From Roseinatronobacter bogoriensis DSM 18756 (lineage in GTDB: Bacteria > Pseudomonadota > Alphaproteobacteria > Rhodobacterales > Rhodobacteraceae): a DNA stretch of 64,000 nucleotides. A model generated the notes under the pieces. It was given only the letters and a program-made list of their open reading frames with translations, did not search any database and was not told the origin of the DNA. The DNA lies in the NCBI RefSeq assembly GCF_004366635.1, contig NZ_SORN01000004.1, positions 214,371 through 278,370 of the forward strand, written 5' to 3'. Made by a program: the position numbers and the translations under genes. The first letter of the stretch is position 1. The number at the start of each line of letters is the position of its first letter. This document shows, in pieces, positions 8,235 through 16,868 of the stretch.

Positions 8235-9806
8235 GTGAAAGTCGGGGCGTTAAAGGAAATCAAGCCGGGCGAGGCGCGGGTTGCGCTGACGCCGGAAAGT
8301 GCGCTGCAAATCCAGAAACTGGGACATGAGTGTTTTGTCCAGTCGGGCGCAGGGGCAGCGGCGGGGTTCAGCGATGAGCTGTATGAAAAAGCCGGTGTTA
8401 CCGTTGTGAAGGACGCAAGCGCGCTGTGTCAGGCGGCTGATGTTGTCATCAAGGTGCGCGAGCCCGAGGTGGACGAAATCAAACTGTTGCACGCGGAGCA
8501 GACGCTGATCTCGTTCTTCTGGCCTGCGCAGAATGAAGCGATGCTGGACGCAGCAAAGGCGCAAGGCGCGACCGTTATCGCAATGGACATGGTGCCACGC
8601 ATTTCGCGCGCCCAGAAAATGGATGCGCTGTCCTCCATGGCGAATATTGCCGGCTACCGCGCGGTGATCGAGGCAGGCAACAATTTTGGCCGCTTCTTCA
8701 CTGGTCAGGTTACTGCAGCGGGCAAGATCCCGCCCGCGCGCGTTTTGATCGTTGGTGCAGGCGTGGCTGGTCTGGCCGCCATTGGAACCTCGACCAGCCT
8801 CGGCGCAATCACGATGGCGTTTGACGTGCGTCCCGAAGTGGCCGAACAGATTGAGTCGATGGGCGCTGAATTCGTGTTCCTTGAATTTGAGGATAACGCC
8901 ACAGACGGGGCGGAGACAGGCGGCTATGCGGCCCCTTCCAGCCCTGAATTCCGTGAAAAGCAGTTGGAAAAATTCCGCGAACTGGCCCCCGATGTGGACA
9001 TCGTGATAACCACAGCGCTCATCCCGGGCCGCCCTGCACCCAAACTCTGGACCGATGATATGGTCCAGATGATGAAGCCCGGTTCGGTCATTGTGGACCT
9101 TGCGGCTGAAAAGGGCGGGAACTGCGACCTGACTGTCATGGACGAACGTCTGGTCACAGAAAACGGTGTGGTCATAATCGGTTACACGGATTTCCCGTCA
9201 CGCATGGCGGCCCAATCCTCGACGCTCTATGCGACAAATATCCGCCATATGCTGCATGATCTGACGCCACAGAAAGATGGTGTCATCAATCATAACATGG
9301 AAGATGATGTCATCCGTGGCGCGACAGTGACCCATGAGGGGGCAATCACGTTCCCGCCGCCGCCACCCAAGGTAAAGGCCATTGCGGCAAAGCCGAAGGA
9401 AAAGGTCAAGGAACTGACGGCGGAGGAAAAGCGCGCGAATGAAATCGCGGCCTTTAAGGCGCAGACGACAACACAGGTCGCGCTTCTGGCCGGTGGTGCA
9501 GCGTTTGTGCTGGCTGTCGGTCTGGTTGCGCCTGAATCTTTCATGCGCAATTTCATCATTTTCGTGCTAGCGGTCTTCGTTGGCTTCCAGGTGATCTGGA
9601 AAGTGTCTCATTCGCTGCACACCCCCCTTATGGCCGTGACCAACGCGATTTCCTCGATCATTATCGTGGGCGCATTGTTGCAGATCGGGTCCAGCTCGGT
9701 CCTGATCACGCTTCTGGCGGCGCTCGCCTTGCTGATGGCGGCGGTGAATATCTTTGGTGGCTTCATGGTAACACGGCGCATGCTCGCCATGTTCCAGAAG
9801 TCCTGA
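8235..9806 (+). CDS. pntA: NAD(P) transhydrogenase subunit alpha
   Basis: A 523-residue subunit of the proton-translocating transhydrogenase, which reduces NADP+ with NADH using the proton gradient. Domain I (residues ~1-375) shows the alanine-dehydrogenase-like N-terminus (VGALKEIKPGEARVALTPES) and the Rossmann motif VLIVGAGVAGLAAIGTS. A Pro-rich linker follows, then about four membrane helices. Translation starts at GTG 8235 behind an AGGAAAGGGGGA stretch. pntB follows after 18 bases. Confidence 0.97.
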   Translation: MKVGALKEIKPGEARVALTPESALQIQKLGHECFVQSGAGAAAGFSDELYEKAGVTVVKDASALCQAADVVIKVREPEVDEIKLLHAEQTLISFFWPAQNEAMLDAAKAQGATVIAMDMVPRISRAQKMDALSSMANIAGYRAVIEAGNNFGRFFTGQVTAAGKIPPARVLIVGAGVAGLAAIGTSTSLGAITMAFDVRPEVAEQIESMGAEFVFLEFEDNATDGAETGGYAAPSSPEFREKQLEKFRELAPDVDIVITTALIPGRPAPKLWTDDMVQMMKPGSVIVDLAAEKGGNCDLTVMDERLVTENGVVIIGYTDFPSRMAAQSSTLYATNIRHMLHDLTPQKDGVINHNMEDDVIRGATVTHEGAITFPPPPPKVKAIAAKPKEKVKELTAEEKRANEIAAFKAQTTTQVALLAGGAAFVLAVGLVAPESFMRNFIIFVLAVFVGFQVIWKVSHSLHTPLMAVTNAISSIIIVGALLQIGSSSVLITLLAALALLMAAVNIFGGFMVTRRMLAMFQKS

Positions 9807-9824
9807 CGGCAGGAGGAATAAGAG

Positions 9825-11327
9825 ATGGATTTCGGTTTTACAGTTGCGGCCTATGCGGTTGCGACAGTTCTCTTTGTCCTGTCGCTTGGCGGTCTGTCAG
9901 GGCAGGAAAGCGCCAAGCGCGCTATCTGGTACGGCATTGCAGGTATGACTGTGGCCGTGCTGGCCATGCTGGTCGGTCCCGGCTCTGGCTTGTGGGGGCT
10001 GACACTTGTGCTGATCGCCATCGGTGGCGTGGTCGGCTGGCAGTTGGCAACACGCGTACAGATGACGCAGATGCCCGAGCTTGTGGCCTTCATGCACTCG
10101 CTGGTCGGTTTGGCCGCCGTGTTGGTCGGCTTCAACGCGCATCTGGAGATCGACCGCGTTGCCGCGGCCTTTGCCAGCGCAGAGCTGCCCTTTCCACAAC
10201 CTGCCGGGCTGATGTCAGTTCCTGCCTATGAATTGTGGCTGAGCCTGTCCAATTTCGCAGCCATCATCGGCAAGAAAACAGCCGTCGAAGTAACGATCCT
10301 GCGTGTGGAATTGATGATCGGGATCTGGATCGGGGCTGTAACCTTTACCGGCTCGATCATTGCCTATGGCAAACTTGCCGGTCGAGTGGATACAAGCGCA
10401 AAACAACTACCTGGCGGGCATATGCTGAATGCAGCCGCAGCGGTCGCGTCAGTTGTGTTCGCAGGCTTGTATCTTGCCTTTGCCGAAAGTGCAGGCGCGT
10501 CAATTTTCATGCTGATCGTGCTGACTGCCCTGGCCCTGTTCATTGGCTATCACCTGATCATGGGAATTGGCGGGGCTGACATGCCGGTCGTGGTGTCCAT
10601 GCTCAACAGCTATTCAGGCTGGGCAGCCGCAGCTATCGGTTTCAGCCTTGGCAATGAATTGCTGATCGTGGTGGGCGCGCTGGTCGGGTCTTCTGGTGCG
10701 ATCCTGTCCTATATCATGTGCAAGGCGATGAATCGCAGCTTTATCAGCGTCATTCTTGGTGGTTTCGGCGGCACTTCTGGTCCGCAGATGGAAGTCGAGG
10801 GCGAACAGATCGCGATCAACGCCGATGGCGTGGCGACTGCGCTGAACGAGGCCGATAGCGTGATTATCGTTCCGGGCTATGGGATGGCTGTCGCGCAGGC
10901 GCAGCAAAGCGTGTCGGAACTGACCCGCAAACTGCGCGCCAAGGGCAAGAATGTGCGTTTTGCCATTCACCCTGTGGCAGGGCGCTTGCCGGGCCATATG
11001 AACGTGCTGCTGGCCGAGGCCAAGGTGCCTTATGACATCGTGCTGGAGATGGACGAGATCAACGAGGACTTCCCCTCCACAGATGTGGTGATCGTCATCG
11101 GTTCGAATGACATCGTGAACCCCGCCGCACAGGAAGACCCCAACAGCCCCATCGCTGGGATGCCAGTGCTGGAAGTGTGGAAGGCGAAACAGGTGTTCGT
11201 CTCGAAGCGCGGGCAGGGGACGGGCTATTCGGGTATCGAGAACCCGCTGTTCTACAAAGACAACACCCGCATGTTCTACGGCGATGCGAAAGCATCTGTC
11301 GACAGCCTGCTGCCGCTGATTGACTAA
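9825..11327 (+). CDS. pntB: NAD(P) transhydrogenase subunit beta
   Basis: A 500-residue partner of PntA. The first ~300 residues are membrane helices of domain II; the C-terminal ~190 residues form the NADP(H)-binding domain III with VIIVPGYGMAVAQAQ and VIVIGSNDIVNPAAQ. A good AGGAGG site precedes the ATG. The operon closes with a rho-independent terminator about 25 bases after the stop, so pntAB appears to be a two-gene transcript. Confidence 0.97.
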   Translation: MDFGFTVAAYAVATVLFVLSLGGLSGQESAKRAIWYGIAGMTVAVLAMLVGPGSGLWGLTLVLIAIGGVVGWQLATRVQMTQMPELVAFMHSLVGLAAVLVGFNAHLEIDRVAAAFASAELPFPQPAGLMSVPAYELWLSLSNFAAIIGKKTAVEVTILRVELMIGIWIGAVTFTGSIIAYGKLAGRVDTSAKQLPGGHMLNAAAAVASVVFAGLYLAFAESAGASIFMLIVLTALALFIGYHLIMGIGGADMPVVVSMLNSYSGWAAAAIGFSLGNELLIVVGALVGSSGAILSYIMCKAMNRSFISVILGGFGGTSGPQMEVEGEQIAINADGVATALNEADSVIIVPGYGMAVAQAQQSVSELTRKLRAKGKNVRFAIHPVAGRLPGHMNVLLAEAKVPYDIVLEMDEINEDFPSTDVVIVIGSNDIVNPAAQEDPNSPIAGMPVLEVWKAKQVFVSKRGQGTGYSGIENPLFYKDNTRMFYGDAKASVDSLLPLID

Positions 11328-11351
11328 GCAGCCCAACGAGATGACAAACTT

Positions 11352-11386
11352 AACCCGCCCCGGTTTCCGGGGCGGGTTTATTTTTT
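11352..11386 (+). terminator. Rho-independent terminator after pntAB
   Basis: A perfect 12-bp GC-rich stem (11352-11363 paired with 11367-11378) with a TTT loop, followed by TA and a run of six T. It lies 25 bases after the pntB stop and is one of the clearest terminators in the window. Confidence 0.93.
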
Positions 11387-11506
11387 GCATCTGCACCTGT
11401 CCTGTTGCACAATTACAAGTGTGCAATTGCATATCACAATCAGACTTTCATTCGCTGCGATGCAGAATATGTTTTTCTGTATCTAGCTAATAAGGCAGCC
11501 AATCAG

Positions 11507-12790
11507 ATGAAGCCGATCGAGGACCACCCCGAGCGCTACACACTTGTGAACGAATTGCACGCACGCCCCGCGCCAAAAGTGACGGCCCCGGGGGTTGCAG
11601 TGTTCCTTGCAATAAAGCCAGCGCGCGACGCATCGAGGCGGGACAGGGGGGCGGACCGTAAACATCTGCTGTCATTGCTGGACCGGCATGGGGCGGGCCA
11701 CCCGTCGCCGGGGGCGACGCATCACTCAGCAGAATTGGGCCGCCATCACCTGAAATGGGAAAGCCATACGGAATTTGTAACCTACACGACTTTCGAACAA
11801 GGTGTCGCGGAACGTTCTTTTGATCCGTCCGCCTTTGATGTGTTTCCAGAAGCATGGCTCAAAGATGCGCCGGGAACGCGGCTGACTTCGATTCTGTTCC
11901 AGATCGAGGTGATGAGCGATGACCCGGCTGAAATGAATGAGAAACTGCTGGATTGGTTTGTCCCCGAAAGTCTGGCGGCGTCTTACGTGCTGGATGAAAC
12001 GGCCATTATCGCCAGCGACTTTCGCATAGATCGCGCGGGTCATATCCGTATGGCGGTGTTCGTAAAACCGGGCACAGGGGGGCGGCGTGTGGGGCGCATC
12101 TTGCAGCGCCTGTGCGAGATCGAGACATACAAGACCATTTCGATGTTGGGTTTGTTGCGCGCGCGCGACCTCTCGCCGCAAATGTCCGCGCTTGATGATG
12201 AACTTTCGCGGATCACCCATGCGATGATGGAACCTGACAGCCGTTCGGAAGAAACGCTGGATGCGCTGTTGCACATCTCGTCCGAGTTGGAAAACATGAT
12301 GGTGGTGAATTCCTTTCGTTTCGGGGCCACGGGCGCCTATGAAGCGCTGGTGCATCAGCGCATCGAAGTCTTGTGCGAAACGCGTTTCAGTGGCCGTCAG
12401 ACGCTGAGTGAATTCATGAGGCGCCGCTATGATCCGGCGATGCGCACTGTCAAATCCGCCGAAGAACGGCTGAGGAAGATGGCCGAGCGTGCGATGCGCG
12501 CGGGTCAGTTGCTGGGAACGCGCGTCGATGTGGAGCGTTCTGCCCAGAACCAGAAACTTCTGGAAAGCATGGATCGCCGTGCTGATTTGCAGTTGCGTTT
12601 GCAGAACACGGTCGAGGGGCTGTCTGTTGTTGCCATCAGTTATTATGCGGTGAATCTTGCCAGCTATGTTGCCATGCCAATCATGGAACCATTCGGCATT
12701 TCGCGCGGGGTGGCAATGGCTATCCTGGCACCGCTGGTTGTGCTTGGCGTCTGGGGGATGGTGCGGCGCATCAGGCGGCATTTCGACTAG
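11507..12790 (+). CDS. DUF3422 family membrane-anchored protein
   Basis: A 427-residue protein with the characteristic N-terminus EDHPERYTLVNELHARP of the DUF3422 family. A long, mostly soluble middle follows, then two hydrophobic helices near the C-terminus (about residues 370-390 and 400-420) and a basic tail. The start at 11507 aligns with the family's usual N-terminus. The frame continues 34 codons upstream, but that part reads as unrelated, lower-GC sequence. The function of the family is unknown. The gene stands alone after the pntAB terminator. Confidence 0.85.
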   Translation: MKPIEDHPERYTLVNELHARPAPKVTAPGVAVFLAIKPARDASRRDRGADRKHLLSLLDRHGAGHPSPGATHHSAELGRHHLKWESHTEFVTYTTFEQGVAERSFDPSAFDVFPEAWLKDAPGTRLTSILFQIEVMSDDPAEMNEKLLDWFVPESLAASYVLDETAIIASDFRIDRAGHIRMAVFVKPGTGGRRVGRILQRLCEIETYKTISMLGLLRARDLSPQMSALDDELSRITHAMMEPDSRSEETLDALLHISSELENMMVVNSFRFGATGAYEALVHQRIEVLCETRFSGRQTLSEFMRRRYDPAMRTVKSAEERLRKMAERAMRAGQLLGTRVDVERSAQNQKLLESMDRRADLQLRLQNTVEGLSVVAISYYAVNLASYVAMPIMEPFGISRGVAMAILAPLVVLGVWGMVRRIRRHFD

Positions 12791-12820
12791 CGCCCGACGG
12801 CGTTATGCGCGTTGCTGGGC

Positions 12821-13774
12821 CTAGTCCTGCGCGCGACGCGTCGCCACGCGGCGTATCGCGTCGGCTACCTCTTCCGGGCGGGCATGGTGCGGCATATGGC
12901 CGACATCTTCCAGCCGGGTCAGGTTAACACTTTCAACCTCGGCTTCCAGTCGTTCAGAGTGATATTGCAGGCCAACTGTTGTGTCACTGGTGCCGTGCAG
13001 CACTTCTATCGGCATGGTCAGCGCGGGGTACCCCCCCGCCATAGCCTCGACATGGCCTTTCAGGCTGTCGATCTGGTTGGCGTTCAAGCGCAATTGGCCT
13101 GAACGCAGGGTCAGGTCCAGGCCCAGATGGTCCAGATACCCTTCTGGCACAGGGTCGGGGGCAAAGACCCCTTCAAGGCTGCGTTCCACCGCGGCGCGGG
13201 GCGCAAAGCGCGAGATCAGCGGCAAGACCAGATGCTGCCCCAGTGCAGATGCGCTTAGCCTGTACCAGATGCCCAACTCGCCCGGCCAAGGGTGGGACGC
13301 AGGTGCCAGCAAGGTCAGTCCCGCCACGTCATTTGGTGCCCGCAAGGCCCAAGCCAGCGCAACCGCGCCACCGTAGGAGTGACCAAGGATGATCGGATCC
13401 TCGATCCCGATTTCCGCAGCCGCTACCCGAAGAATATCGGCTTGCAAGACCGGGCTTTCCGGGCCGCCGAAATCATCCGAAAACCCAAAGCCGGGGCGGT
13501 CAAAGGCAATGACGCGAAACTCATCTGCCATGCGGTCGATCAGATCAAAACTGAAATCCCGCGCATTGCCATTGGCGCCGTGGATCATGACCAGATCTGG
13601 CCCCTGACCCTGAACTACCGCATGAATGCGGCCTTGCGGCAACTCGATGAATGCCCCTTCTGGTGACGGGTCGGCATGGGCCATGGGGTCCTCCAGTGCA
13701 GTCGAACATGCCGCGATGATCGCGGTGCACAGGGCCAGCCCTGAAAGTCTATTTGCCGATATGCGCAAGGTCAT
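12821..13774 (-). CDS. Alpha/beta hydrolase, probable lipoprotein
   Basis: A 317-residue alpha/beta-hydrolase-fold protein. The nucleophile elbow is GHSYGGA and the catalytic His lies in DVGHMPHH near the C-terminus; an HGANGNARDF oxyanion segment sits near residue 65. The N-terminus (MTLRISANRLSGLALCTAIIAACS) resembles a lipoprotein signal with lipobox IIAAC. The start at 13774 overlaps the metA 3' end by 26 bases, implying translational coupling. A longer start at 13813 is possible. The substrate is unknown; esterase, lactonase or haloperoxidase-like activities are all possible. Confidence 0.8.
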   Translation of the reverse strand: MTLRISANRLSGLALCTAIIAACSTALEDPMAHADPSPEGAFIELPQGRIHAVVQGQGPDLVMIHGANGNARDFSFDLIDRMADEFRVIAFDRPGFGFSDDFGGPESPVLQADILRVAAAEIGIEDPIILGHSYGGAVALAWALRAPNDVAGLTLLAPASHPWPGELGIWYRLSASALGQHLVLPLISRFAPRAAVERSLEGVFAPDPVPEGYLDHLGLDLTLRSGQLRLNANQIDSLKGHVEAMAGGYPALTMPIEVLHGTSDTTVGLQYHSERLEAEVESVNLTRLEDVGHMPHHARPEEVADAIRRVATRRAQD

Positions 13775-14666
13775 AAGGAGTGGTCTGATAAATCTCGTTG
13801 ATCCAGTTTCCATATAGAAGATGCGCGTGACTTCTCCAACGGTTCAGCGGCACCCTCTCGGGATCGTCATCTGGGTAATAGTTTTGCGGCACATTGATCG
13901 GTTTGCCCGCCTCGACATCGCGGTCGTATTCTTCCTTCAAGGTCGTGCTGTCATATTCGAAGTGATTGAACACCATCAGGGCCCGATGTCCGGGGTCAGA
14001 CACCAGACAGGGGCCAACCTGATCCGAGGCGATCAATGTCTGAAGTGCGGGGACAGCGTCAATCTCGGACTGGCGCATCCCTGTCCAGCGGCTGACCGGG
14101 ATCAGCAGATCATCGGAGAACCCCCTCAGATAGGGCGAGGCCGGCGCAAGGATGCGGTGACGAAAACAGCCAAACGCCTTGGCATCGAGCATGTGTTTGT
14201 TGATCCGGTGGAAATGCCACAGCATCGCCATGCCGCCCCAGCAAACGCCGAATGTCTGGTGAACATGGGTTTGCGTCCATTCGAACACTTCGGTCAATTC
14301 GTCCCAATAGGTTACGTCCTGATAGGGCAGATGCTCGATCGGTGCGCCGGTGATGATCAGGCCATCGAAGCGTTCGTCCTTCACGTCCTGAAAGGGGCGG
14401 TAGAATTCGGCCATATGTTCGGCGGCGGTATTCTTCGTCTCATGTTCCGACATGCGGATCAGCGAAAACTCGATCTGCAAGGGCGTGGCCCCGATCAGGC
14501 GCGCGAATTGCGTTTCTGTCTGGATCTTCTTGGGCATCAGGTTCAACAGCCCGATGCGCAGCGGGCGGATATCCTGCCGTGCGGCGGCCTGTTCGGACAT
14601 GACCATAACCCCCTCATGGGTCAGCACGTCAAAGGCAGGCAGGGTCTCAGGCAGTTTGATGGGCAT
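13749..14666 (-). CDS. metA: Homoserine O-acyltransferase MetA, predicted acetyl-CoA-specific
   Basis: A 305-residue glutamine-amidotransferase-like enzyme acylating homoserine in methionine synthesis. The nucleophile is C142 (FGVCWGG). Residue 111 is Glu (TGAPIEHL). In characterised MetA proteins Glu at this position gives acetyl-CoA use and Gly gives succinyl-CoA use, so this enzyme is predicted to make O-acetylhomoserine despite the 'succinyltransferase' label such proteins often carry. It is the middle gene of an apparent operon: the P-loop ATPase ends 9 bases upstream and the hydrolase overlaps its end. Confidence 0.95.
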   Translation of the reverse strand: MPIKLPETLPAFDVLTHEGVMVMSEQAAARQDIRPLRIGLLNLMPKKIQTETQFARLIGATPLQIEFSLIRMSEHETKNTAAEHMAEFYRPFQDVKDERFDGLIITGAPIEHLPYQDVTYWDELTEVFEWTQTHVHQTFGVCWGGMAMLWHFHRINKHMLDAKAFGCFRHRILAPASPYLRGFSDDLLIPVSRWTGMRQSEIDAVPALQTLIASDQVGPCLVSDPGHRALMVFNHFEYDSTTLKEEYDRDVEAGKPINVPQNYYPDDDPERVPLNRWRSHAHLLYGNWINEIYQTTPYDLAHIGK

Positions 14667-14675
14667 TGTTCGTCC

Positions 14676-15533
14676 TCAGCTTGGCAGCTTTTGAGCAATC
14701 AGGGATACGAAGTCATCTGCACCCCGGATCTGCGCGACCTCTTGTGCGCTGACCGACAGCCCCCAGTTGCGGGCCATGGCCGCATAACGTGGCGCGCGAT
14801 GGGCAAGCGCGCGGGCATAAGTCCAGCGCACAAAGGCGTCAGGGTCTATCTGGTCGGGGCTGTGGCCTGTCTCAAGCTGATACTCTTCCCATGCCGTATG
14901 CAGGAATTCGGGTTGGTAATACATGGGCTTGGGCGCGCGGTCGAAGCGGCGGATCAACTCTGCCGTATGGGCGTCAGACCCTTCGATCCAGATTGGCAGC
15001 ACATGCGCTGAGAGCAAGGTCATCAGCGGGTCTTGCGGGTCATCCGGGCTAATCACCTCGCAGATTGACCCGCCCGTGTCGCAAACGAAATTCGCATAGC
15101 CGTAAAGGGCCTGCGCACGTGCGATGAAATGGGGCGTGTCGGACAGCGCGGCAATCTCGGCGGCGCGGTGCTGGTCTTGGCGCTTCATGTAGTCGTCAAA
15201 GGGCAGGCCGCCACGCTCGGGGTTGCCGGGCTTGCCCAGATAGGTCGAGAGGGGTGCCAGATTGTCAAAGGTGATGTTCGAACTGATATAGACCGAGTCC
15301 GACAGCAGCAATTCGCGCAGCAGCGGCACTTTCATCGCTTCCAGCTTGAAGTTATCGGCGATGTATTCGCCCATATAGCGGGTGCCGATCCGGTAGTCGA
15401 TCGAGTAATGAAACCACGCGCCCCCCTCGCGCAGCAGGTTTGCCAGATGCGTCTTGCCAAGGCCCGACATGCCAAACAGCATGACATGCTTGCGCGGCGC
15501 GTTCATCCAGTCGGTCGCAGTGGGGTAAAGCAT
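14676..15533 (-). CDS. P-loop ATPase of unknown role, upstream of metA
   Basis: A 285-residue protein with an N-terminal Walker A motif (FGMSGLGKTHLAN, residues ~20-32). The rest is conserved-looking soluble sequence with many aromatic residues and no clear additional domain. It may be a kinase- or GTPase-like P-loop NTPase. The tight spacing to metA suggests shared transcription, but no methionine-related role can be read from the sequence. I do not recognise a named family beyond the nucleotide-binding motif. Confidence 0.7.
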   Translation of the reverse strand: MLYPTATDWMNAPRKHVMLFGMSGLGKTHLANLLREGGAWFHYSIDYRIGTRYMGEYIADNFKLEAMKVPLLRELLLSDSVYISSNITFDNLAPLSTYLGKPGNPERGGLPFDDYMKRQDQHRAAEIAALSDTPHFIARAQALYGYANFVCDTGGSICEVISPDDPQDPLMTLLSAHVLPIWIEGSDAHTAELIRRFDRAPKPMYYQPEFLHTAWEEYQLETGHSPDQIDPDAFVRWTYARALAHRAPRYAAMARNWGLSVSAQEVAQIRGADDFVSLIAQKLPS

Positions 15534-15599
15534 GGTGGGCGCATCCTTGATATGTCGGCCTTTGGGTAGCCAGTGGGCCGGGAATGGTCAAGCAGGCAT

Positions 15600-15640
15600 G
15601 AAAAAGGCCCTGTCCGCGCAAGGGCGGCAGGGCCTTGGTT
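15600..15640 (-). terminator. Terminator of the FadL-type porin gene (possibly bidirectional)
   Basis: A 9-bp stem (15604-15612 with 15628-15636) with an inner CCGC/GCGG extension. On the minus strand it is followed by five T, 19 bases after the porin stop codon. T-rich sequence also follows on the plus strand, so it could stop transcription both ways. Confidence 0.85.
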
Positions 15641-15658
15641 TTCTTTGGGTCGTATGAC

Positions 15659-16723
15659 TTAGAAGCTATAGCCAATCCGCAGCCCCGCGCCGATGGCGGA
15701 GTTGTTTCTGAATTCGCTGTCAGTTCTTGTTGTCACGCCACCGAGCCGCGAATACTGAACACCACCGCTGATTGTGACCGAGTCCTTGGTGTAGGAAAGG
15801 CCCAGACCGATGGAGTTGCGTGTCCCGACAGGCCCCAGATTCCCAGTCGTGCTCCCATTTCCGGTGTCGTGCGCTAGCGAAACCGAACCAGACCAGTTTT
15901 CATTGAAACGACGGCCAACACCCAGCGTGTAAGTGGTTGAATTCTTATCGTAACTGACCAGCGTGGGCGCAGTGGGGATGGAATCGTATGCGGTTGGCTG
16001 GATCTCAAAATCTTTCCAGTTCACCCAGCGCACAGACCCGAAGACCAACGTATCTTCTGCAACGCCTGTCTGGAATTCGAGATTCACCGATTGCGGCAGG
16101 TTGGTTCTGAATGTCGTATCTACAGGAGAGATACTCTCGTCCGCGTCGAATTTATGCTTGATCTTGGAATTGTATGTAAGTGCCACTCTCAGCGCGATTT
16201 CAGGCATCTCATAAGCAACCCCGACCAAATAGCCCCATGCCTGATCTGTATTGGTCGACATTTCATATGGTACAGTAGTTAACTCCACTTCTCCCCTAGT
16301 CCATGAGGATCGCAAACCTGCATGCGCACTGAATCCATTGCCGAACTGATACCGCATAACGCCCGTCAGCATGGTGTTTTCAACCTTGCCGAGAGAACCT
16401 GCGAGAGGCGAGCCAGAAGGGTAGAGAGTATCTGCGCCAAAAGGTTGGTCCAAGATGATCGCATAGGAAAGCTGATCGTTGATGTCACCTTTGAACGAGA
16501 GCGATCCGCTATAGAACCTGCGCGTGATATTCCCGGTCGAATCTCCGCCAGCGGCGGCGGGCAATCTGCCACTAACCCGCGGTCGCCCATAGGTCACGCC
16601 CAGTTCCAGATAGTTGCCCTCCTGGAACAGGATATTCATTGATTGCGGGTTACGTTCGATGCCGCCTGCGAATGCGGGGCTTGCAACAAGGGCCAGCAGG
16701 CCCGGTACCAGATATCTTGACAC
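15659..16723 (-). CDS. Outer-membrane transport protein, FadL/TodX (OMPP1) family
   Basis: A 354-residue beta-barrel protein with a signal peptide (VSRYLVPGLLALVASPAFA) and a C-terminal GYSF ending in Phe, the usual barrel-insertion signal. Strands of alternating polar and hydrophobic residues run throughout. FadL-type channels import hydrophobic molecules such as long-chain fatty acids. The start is the GTG at 16723, set by AAGGAGGAG six bases upstream; an ATG 11 codons earlier lacks such a site. It is shorter than E. coli FadL. The hydrophobic ligand cannot be predicted. Confidence 0.8.
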   Translation of the reverse strand: MSRYLVPGLLALVASPAFAGGIERNPQSMNILFQEGNYLELGVTYGRPRVSGRLPAAAGGDSTGNITRRFYSGSLSFKGDINDQLSYAIILDQPFGADTLYPSGSPLAGSLGKVENTMLTGVMRYQFGNGFSAHAGLRSSWTRGEVELTTVPYEMSTNTDQAWGYLVGVAYEMPEIALRVALTYNSKIKHKFDADESISPVDTTFRTNLPQSVNLEFQTGVAEDTLVFGSVRWVNWKDFEIQPTAYDSIPTAPTLVSYDKNSTTYTLGVGRRFNENWSGSVSLAHDTGNGSTTGNLGPVGTRNSIGLGLSYTKDSVTISGGVQYSRLGGVTTRTDSEFRNNSAIGAGLRIGYSF

Positions 16724-16794
16724 GGAAAACTCCTCCTTTTTCCGGATACTCCGCATGCGCGGCTCCTCGTGTTACATCTATGGCGCGAGACGCG

Positions 16795-16823
16795 ATGTAT
16801 TGTCACATCTGACTTGAGGTCAA
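16795..16823 (-). promoter_or_regulatory. Possible promoter of the FadL-type porin gene
   Basis: On the minus strand TTGACC (16823-16818) lies 17 bases upstream of ATACAT (16800-16795), about 70 bases before the porin start. The -35 element is good and the -10 match is poor, so this is a tentative call. Confidence 0.3.
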
Positions 16824-16868
16824 TTAGCGCCCGATTTGCTGATAGTGTTCAAACTGCAACGGTTTCGG

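Noticed and set aside
13821..15011. 396-codon frame antisense to metA and the P-loop ATPase
   Set aside because: Both opposite-strand genes have clear motifs; this frame has none.
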